Under the pieces are notes generated by a model, which saw nothing but the letters and a program-made list of their open reading frames with translations, was not told where the DNA came from and ran no database searches. A DNA stretch of 47,542 bases. Source: an uncultured Prevotella sp. (GTDB taxonomy: Bacteria > Bacteroidota > Bacteroidia > Bacteroidales > Bacteroidaceae). Shown here piece after piece: positions 44,404-47,542 of the stretch; the first letter of the stretch is position 1; every line of letters begins with the position of its first letter. Location of the stretch: positions 1 through 47,542 of the forward strand of contig CAMJDL010000021.1 of assembly GCA_946404405.1 (NCBI GenBank), in the 5' to 3' direction. The position numbers and the translations under genes are program-made.

Positions 44404-44419
44404 ATGAATAATTATTCAT
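44404..44419. promoter_or_regulatory. perfect 16-bp palindrome at the start of a small ORF
   Basis: ATGAATAATTATTCAT is its own reverse complement and covers the first two bases of the start codon at 44418. A possible operator, or chance in AT-rich DNA. Confidence 0.4.
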
Positions 44420-44579
44420 GATAAACGTTCTGCGCGACTATCAAAACAACCAGGCCACCTACCATTTCACCGTTCAGGGACATCGCAACAAGTCTGTTCG
44501 ACCTCAGCCCAAAGGCTCATTGCTGGACGACTACCAACTCTTCGACCAGTGTCTGTGGCCATACATAACCTATAAGTAA
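44418..44579 (+). CDS. orphan 53-aa ORF, unrecognised
   Basis: 53 codons, MINVLRDYQNNQATYHF at the N-terminus and FDQCLWPYITYK at the end; polar and aromatic-rich, no signal or membrane segment. Codon use (many C-ending codons: CGC, GAC, AAC, TTC, ACC) resembles the neighbouring genes more than the AT-rich DNA around it, which favours a real gene or a remnant of one. An in-frame stop lies 9 bases upstream of the ATG. No clear TAnnTTTG box (the nearest is TATATTTA near 44375). Confidence 0.4.
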   Translation: MINVLRDYQNNQATYHFTVQGHRNKSVRPQPKGSLLDDYQLFDQCLWPYITYK

Positions 44580-44605
44580 TTCATCTATACACGTTACAGT
44601 GCGAT

Positions 44606-44717
44606 AAAACTATGCTATGATAGCTATAGTTGGACTTAAACGATTTATTATCAGCTGATTATCCTATAGCATAGTTTTCAAAAACCATGCTATAACTATG
44701 CTATAACCCTGCTATAA
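44606..44717. repeat. inverted and 11-bp direct repeats of an actatgctat motif
   Basis: AAAACTATGCTAT (44606-44618) is inverted perfectly as ATAGCATAGTTTT (44666-44678). GCTATAA then recurs at 44689, 44700 and 44711, spaced by exactly 11 bases. Confidence 0.7.
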
Positions 44718-44746
44718 TTTTACCAATGCAAAAAAATAATGGCTGA

Positions 44747-44812
44747 TTTTGCGTATACGCGTACAGTCTTTTGCGTATAGGCGCACGGTCTTTTGCGTAT
44801 ACGCGAACGGTT
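44747..44812 (+). repeat. three tandem 22-bp units
   Basis: Units start at 44747, 44769 and 44791. Each begins TTTTGCGTATA and holds the near-palindrome GCGTATACGC (one copy has GCGTATAGGC). Confidence 0.85.
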
Positions 44813-44923
44813 GCGCGAAGGCTTCTCGTTCCCTGCACAAAGGCGTTTCGCACCCAGCAAGCCTATGCTATACTCCCCGTTTGCTTACTTTAGAACAGTC
44901 GTCTGCTCCTTATACCCTGCAAA

Positions 44924-45072
44924 CAACGTCATCTTTGTGTCGCTCCAACGTCATCTTCCAGTCGAAGGTGAGTCACTTTGCGACTGTTCCGACGTCACTT
45001 TCGGGGGGCAAAGTGACGTCGGAACACCTCGTAGATGACTGCGGAACGACTCGAAACCAACGTTGGAGCGAC
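44924..45072. repeat. phased 22-bp units folding into nested inverted repeats
   Basis: CAACGTCATCTT recurs at 44924 and 44946; related GTCAcTTT cores continue at the same 22-base step to about 45011. An inner perfect 16-bp inverted repeat (44986-45001 and 45010-45025, 8-base G-rich loop) sits inside an outer 13-bp one, GTCGCTCCAACGT at 44939-44951 and its complement at 45060-45072. No gene function is apparent; as RNA or cruciform DNA it would be very stable. Confidence 0.85.
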
Positions 45073-45095
45073 CCTAAACCAATATAGTTATAAAC

Positions 45096-45175
45096 TACCA
45101 TATTACCACCAATCTACCACCACCCGGAAAGTGCTTTAAATAATGGTATTTTGAAAGATTGGTGGCAATATGGTA
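45096..45175. repeat. long inverted repeat, 20-bp arms
   Basis: Arms 45096-45115 and 45156-45175 pair over 20 bp with one mismatch (core ACCATATTACCACCAATCT), loop about 40 bases. Confidence 0.8.
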
Positions 45176-45205
45176 ATTATATCCAAAAAATTAATTTTTT
45201 ATGCG

Positions 45206-45289
45206 ATAAGCGCCGCTTATTGCGCAATAAGCCATGCTTATTTCCAAATAAGCGCCACTAAATTTTCAATAAGTGCCACTACGCTGCTA
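45206..45289 (+). repeat. four tandem 21-bp units
   Basis: ATAAGC or ATAAGT begins each unit at 45206, 45227, 45248 and 45269, exactly 21 bases apart; GCC follows in most. Units 1 and 2 are also partly palindromic (ATAAGC/GCTTAT). Confidence 0.75.
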
Positions 45290-45423
45290 GTAGTTATAAT
45301 AACTATGCAACTAATTGCAATAACTAGCGTAGTTATGAAAATAGGAAGCATAGTCGCTGGAATTAGTAGCCTAGTAATTGACAAAAATGGAAACCAAAAT
45401 TTGGTAGTTTAATTATAAAATTG

Positions 45424-45431
45424 TATATTTG
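45424..45431 (+). promoter_or_regulatory. -7 promoter box for the 118-aa orphan gene
   Basis: TATATTTG eight bases before ATG 45440, again implying almost no leader. Confidence 0.55.
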
Positions 45432-45439
45432 CACTCGAA

Positions 45440-45796
45440 ATGGTTTCAATAACAACAATAGAAATCAGTGGAAGGCTTGTATATCAACGATTTTCACCGC
45501 AAGAACAGCATGGCTGCTCAGAGGGAGGTACAACAAATGTCATTGCATCCCTACTCTCGGGAGCAGAATCTGGCACAGATTCGCAGAATCAAGGAACCCT
45601 CAACGAATTCAAAATTGTGACATCCGCATCAACACTCCTGAGCTACGCCAAGGAGGAACCAGAACATTATCAACTGAGGTGTTTTTATCCAGCAATTAAT
45701 GAGAAAGCAGAGTATGCAAAATACGACATTGTAGAAATTCAGAACCGTCCCCAGTTTCTATGCCGTCAACTGGGCGGGCGATGTGTAGGTCTTTGA
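45440..45796 (+). CDS. orphan 118-aa protein, unrecognised
   Basis: Soluble-looking 118-aa protein with four Cys, no signal peptide or membrane segment (MVSITTIEISGRLVYQRFS at the start, NRPQFLCRQLGGRCVGL at the end). It has its own promoter box directly upstream. Codon use is unlike the flanking genes: frequent AGG, CGA, GGA, ATA and AGT. That suggests recent transfer or weak selection. It lies between a repeat-rich stretch and a duplicated 61-bp element. I do not recognise its family. Confidence 0.5.
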   Translation: MVSITTIEISGRLVYQRFSPQEQHGCSEGGTTNVIASLLSGAESGTDSQNQGTLNEFKIVTSASTLLSYAKEEPEHYQLRCFYPAINEKAEYAKYDIVEIQNRPQFLCRQLGGRCVGL

Positions 45797-45807
45797 ATAA
45801 TGTGCCA

Positions 45808-45866
45808 TAAGAAAATAAAACGACCCGCCGATTTAAGCATTGTGAAGAGGCTTGGCGGGTTCTCGT
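45808..45866 (-). ncRNA. candidate small RNA, about 60 nt, minus strand
   Basis: On the minus strand a full promoter (TTTG at 45900-45903, 20 bases, TACTTTTG at 45872-45879) is followed directly by the first copy of a 61-bp element containing ACCCGCC / GGCGGGT (inner AAGC/GCTT) and a GTTTTATTTT tail. Promoter plus terminator with no ORF fits a short RNA or a very short terminated transcript. The second copy at 45951 has the hairpin but not the promoter. Confidence 0.5.
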
Positions 45867-45873
45867 GGGTGCA
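45813..45873 (-). repeat. 61-bp direct repeat, copy 1
   Basis: Identical over 61 bases to 45951-46011, offset 138 bases. Contains a GC-rich hairpin with T-rich tail on the minus strand. Confidence 0.95.
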
Positions 45874-45903
45874 AAAGTAGTGCTTTTTATTGAATCGACC
45901 AAA
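45872..45903 (-). promoter_or_regulatory. promoter (-33 TTTG and -7 TACTTTTG) for the minus-strand small-RNA candidate
   Basis: Minus strand: TTTG (45900-45903), 20-base spacer, TACTTTTG (45872-45879). Both boxes of the Bacteroidota consensus are present at the expected distance. Confidence 0.6.
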
Positions 45904-45950
45904 CTTTTTGATGGGAAATTGATATTTGGACGTCGATTTTGTTGCTTTTG

Positions 45951-46011
45951 AAATAAAACGACCCGCCGATTTAAGCATTGTGAAGAGGCTTGGCGGGTTC
46001 TCGTGGGTGCA
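45951..46011 (-). terminator. 61-bp direct repeat, copy 2, acting as terminator of the TlpA-like gene
   Basis: Begins one base after the TlpA-like stop codon on the minus strand. Stem ACCCGCC/GGCGGGT with an inner AAGC/GCTT pair, followed by GTTTTATTT. Confidence 0.75.
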
Positions 46012-46012
46012 T

Positions 46013-46783
46013 TTATTCTGCCTCGGCCTCTTTGATCTTTGCTAATAGTTCCTCGCGCTTCGTCTCGTTGGTGCCGTGGACGGCATGACGGACGATGCCC
46101 TTCTTGTCGACAACGATGGTCAGTGGGAAGCCCTCATAGCCAATCCATGCCATCATGTCCTTGGCCTCGACGAGGTGCGTCCATGTGAAGTGGTGCTTGT
46201 CGGTAATGCGCTTGGCCGTCTCGGCGTCGTGGTAAGTGGCCGAGAAGAACATTACGCCAGGCAATTGCTCCTTCCACTCGGAAAGGATGGGCATCTCTGC
46301 ACGGCAAGGGCCACAGCCGGAGTACCAGAGGTTAATCACCATGACGCGCCCTTTCACGCTGTCGTTCGTCCATGTTCGTCCGTCCATATCCGTCTCCGAG
46401 AACTGCGGAAACGGCTCGCCCTCCTTTGGCGAATACCATGTGCCGTCGGCCTTGACGCCCGCCTGTGTCAGCGAGGTCACTGTGGCCATCATATTGAGAC
46501 CGCTTAGGAACTGGTCGGCGTTGTGAACCTGTTCGCGGGGAATAGCCTTGCGAATGACTGACTTGGGCAGCGTGGCGTTGACGTTGATGACGATGACGCT
46601 GTTACCCTCCTTGTCCTTTAGTCGCGACATGGTTTTCTCACCGTCGGGCAACTGTGGCATTTCGCGGAAGAAATAGCCGTTGGAAAGGAATTTCGGAATC
46701 ACTGTGTCGATGCGCTCTTCCTGTGCCAATGTGGCAAGTGGAAGTAGTGCGAGTAGAACTGCAAATGCTTTAATCTGTTTCAT
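46013..46783 (-). CDS. TlpA-like secreted thioredoxin
   Basis: 256-aa periplasmic or membrane-associated thiol-disulfide protein. Signal peptide cleaved after TLAQ (about residue 21); an N-terminal domain of about 90 residues without clear family; then an AhpC/TSA-thioredoxin domain with the redox site SGCGPCRAEMP (CxxC = CGPC) near residue 157 and the cis-Pro region GYEGFPLTIVVD. Probably reduces or oxidises envelope protein thiols. Expressed from its own promoter downstream of a Crp/Fnr-type regulator. Confidence 0.9.
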   Translation of the reverse strand: MKQIKAFAVLLALLPLATLAQEERIDTVIPKFLSNGYFFREMPQLPDGEKTMSRLKDKEGNSVIVINVNATLPKSVIRKAIPREQVHNADQFLSGLNMMATVTSLTQAGVKADGTWYSPKEGEPFPQFSETDMDGRTWTNDSVKGRVMVINLWYSGCGPCRAEMPILSEWKEQLPGVMFFSATYHDAETAKRITDKHHFTWTHLVEAKDMMAWIGYEGFPLTIVVDKKGIVRHAVHGTNETKREELLAKIKEAEAE

Positions 46784-46846
46784 TTTTCTATTTCTTTTCT
46801 GTTAATGTTTCTGTCTTTATTGGCTTGTGCCATCGTAAATTGGCCA

Positions 46847-46854
46847 CAAAGTTA
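46847..46854 (-). promoter_or_regulatory. -7 promoter box for the TlpA-like gene
   Basis: TAACTTTG on the minus strand, about 63 bases before the ATG at 46783, giving a leader near 55 nt. Confidence 0.6.
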
Positions 46855-46913
46855 CAGAAAGTCCCACGAAAAAGCCCCCGACAAGACCGAAAAAGTGTCT
46901 GCCGAGGTGAAAG

Positions 46914-46931
46914 TCTGAACAAATGTTCAGA
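46914..46931. promoter_or_regulatory. inverted repeat upstream of the TlpA-like gene
   Basis: TCTGAAC / GTTCAGA with a 4-base spacer, about 70 bases upstream of the TlpA-like promoter and just past the end of the Crp/Fnr-type gene. Size and symmetry fit a Crp/Fnr-type dimer site, but the sequence differs from classical TGTGA or TTGAT half-sites. Confidence 0.4.
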
Positions 46932-46951
46932 GGTTTAGTGAATATTTGGAA

Positions 46952-47527
46952 TTATTTCTCCGAAAACGTGACGGCCTTGCGGATGCGTGACAACTGTTGG
47001 GGAGTGACGCAGAGGAACGAGGCGATGGCATTCAGGGGGAGATGGCGGGCGATGCCCGGGCAGCGGCGGAGCAGCAACTCGTAGCGTTCGAGGGGCGTGG
47101 CGCGGTGGAGGTCGGTGTAGCGGGCACGGGCCTGACTGAGCAGGTGCTCGGCAACGAGGCAGCGCAGATCCATCGACTTCTTATCCTGACTGAACCGCTT
47201 CACCAGCTGTTCGCCGCTCACACGGATGATGCGGGTGGGTACCATCGCCTCGATCGTGGTCAGTGCCGGGCCACCGTCGAGACAGGCGGGATAGTCGCCC
47301 GCAAACTCGCCCTCGAACGAGAACCACGTGATGTGTTCCTTGTCGTCGCTGATGCCGTGTGTCACGTACTTGAAGCACCCTTCGGTGACGAAGCCGAACC
47401 ACCGTGCGGGGTCGCCCTCGCGCTCCAGCTGTTCGCCCTTGCGGTACTCCACCATCTTGCCCTCGCGCTCGCAGAACTCGCGCAGCGCCTTGATGTCAAT
47501 GCTATTTTTCCCGAATTTCTGTTCCAT
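46952..47527 (-). CDS. Crp/Fnr-family transcriptional regulator
   Basis: 191-aa regulator with a cyclic-nucleotide-binding-like beta-barrel (about residues 20-115: YRKGEQLEREGDPARWFGFV, FEGEFAGDYPACL) and a C-terminal winged helix with LNAIASFLCVTPQQLSRIRK as recognition helix. It lacks the Cys cluster of Fnr, so it is not an Fe-S oxygen sensor of that kind. Short form common in Bacteroidota. Ligand unknown; it may regulate the TlpA-like gene beside it. Only 15 bases upstream are in the window, so its promoter is not seen. Confidence 0.88.
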   Translation of the reverse strand: MEQKFGKNSIDIKALREFCEREGKMVEYRKGEQLEREGDPARWFGFVTEGCFKYVTHGISDDKEHITWFSFEGEFAGDYPACLDGGPALTTIEAMVPTRIIRVSGEQLVKRFSQDKKSMDLRCLVAEHLLSQARARYTDLHRATPLERYELLLRRCPGIARHLPLNAIASFLCVTPQQLSRIRKAVTFSEK

Positions 47528-47542
47528 AAGTTAAAAGCGTAA

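Noticed and set aside
44749..45087. 112-codon ORF across the 22-bp repeats
   Set aside because: Its sequence is simply the repeat read in one frame, with no promoter and a composition unlike neighbouring proteins; overlapping frames are open too.
44747..45289. CRISPR or integron attachment array
   Set aside because: Units are contiguous, differ between families, and no integrase, cas or cassette gene is near.
45170..45412. 80-codon ORF in the 21-bp repeat region
   Set aside because: Hydrophobic reading of AT-rich repeats; no promoter and no protein-like pattern.
45766..45978. 70-codon ORF on the minus strand with an internal duplication
   Set aside because: The duplication in the peptide is just the 61-bp DNA repeat; the region is better explained as hairpins.
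44606..46012. insertion sequence or integrated element remnant
   Set aside because: No transposase or integrase fragment, no terminal inverted repeats with target-site duplication recognised; only repeats and two orphan ORFs.

Overview
The window is chromosomal DNA from a Bacteroidota bacterium, most likely a Bacteroidales member close to Prevotella. This is inferred from the sequence, with no database search. The evidence is: promoters of the TAnnTTTG type in front of most transcription units, with little sign of Shine-Dalgarno sites; families typical of the group (DUF3256, DUF4296, DUF4878, DUF5687, lipoprotein-type TamL, Cys-poor DksA relative, eukaryote/archaea-like ProRS, type 2 IleRS, fused FeoAB); and a complete Na+-translocating NADH:quinone oxidoreductase. 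No rRNA, tRNA, CRISPR array, intact insertion sequence or prophage is visible. Most of the window is core housekeeping DNA.

Layout. 1-2309 (-): start of a TamB-like protein, cut by the window edge. 2489-8147 (+): nqrABCDEF, ended by a strong hairpin terminator shared with a convergent acyltransferase-like gene. 9286-11633 (+): nitroreductase, DUF2520 oxidoreductase, KdsC-like phosphatase and Maf. 11617-15072: rRNA/tRNA methyltransferase (-), TamL (+), small lipoprotein (-). 15158-19026: metallo-hydrolase (+), proS (-), OmpA-like lipoprotein and mtgA (+). 19204-21504 (+): feoAB fusion. 21495-26489 (-): ftsK, lolA-like, DUF5687 membrane protein, rlmH. 26700-29824 (+): DEDD exonuclease, rlmI-like, tilS. 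30116-39625 (+): ileS, DksA-like, lspA, DUF4296 lipoprotein, small protein, NupG-like transporter, rsmE, paaK, DUF3256. 39675-39760 (+): a promoter-to-terminator unit with no gene, probably a small RNA. 39781-44285 (-): hisG, hisD, hisC and an MFS transporter, without hisB. 44286-46012: about 1.7 kb with only two small orphan ORFs, many local repeats and a second small-RNA candidate. 46013-47527 (-): Crp/Fnr-type regulator followed by a TlpA-like thioredoxin.

Themes. TamB and TamL (both halves of the TAM system), the LolA-like carrier, LspA and several lipoproteins serve envelope assembly; MtgA and FtsK serve cell wall and division; nqr supplies the sodium gradient; ProRS, IleRS, TilS, RlmH, RlmI, RsmE and the TrmH-family enzyme serve translation.

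The most unusual feature is a set of thirteen main short arrays of tandem HEPTAMERS (3-6 degenerate copies of 7 bp), plus one short doublet, spread over the whole window. They fall into about six sequence families. They sit at gene junctions, where they provide start and stop codons (maf, lspA, hisD/hisC, mtgA), and also inside coding frames (nqrA, the TrmH-family gene twice, the MFS gene). A second repeat style, phased at 21-22 bp or 11 bp, fills 44.6-45.3 kb and the mtgA-feoAB gap. Together with two candidate small RNAs, these are the best leads for undescribed biology here.
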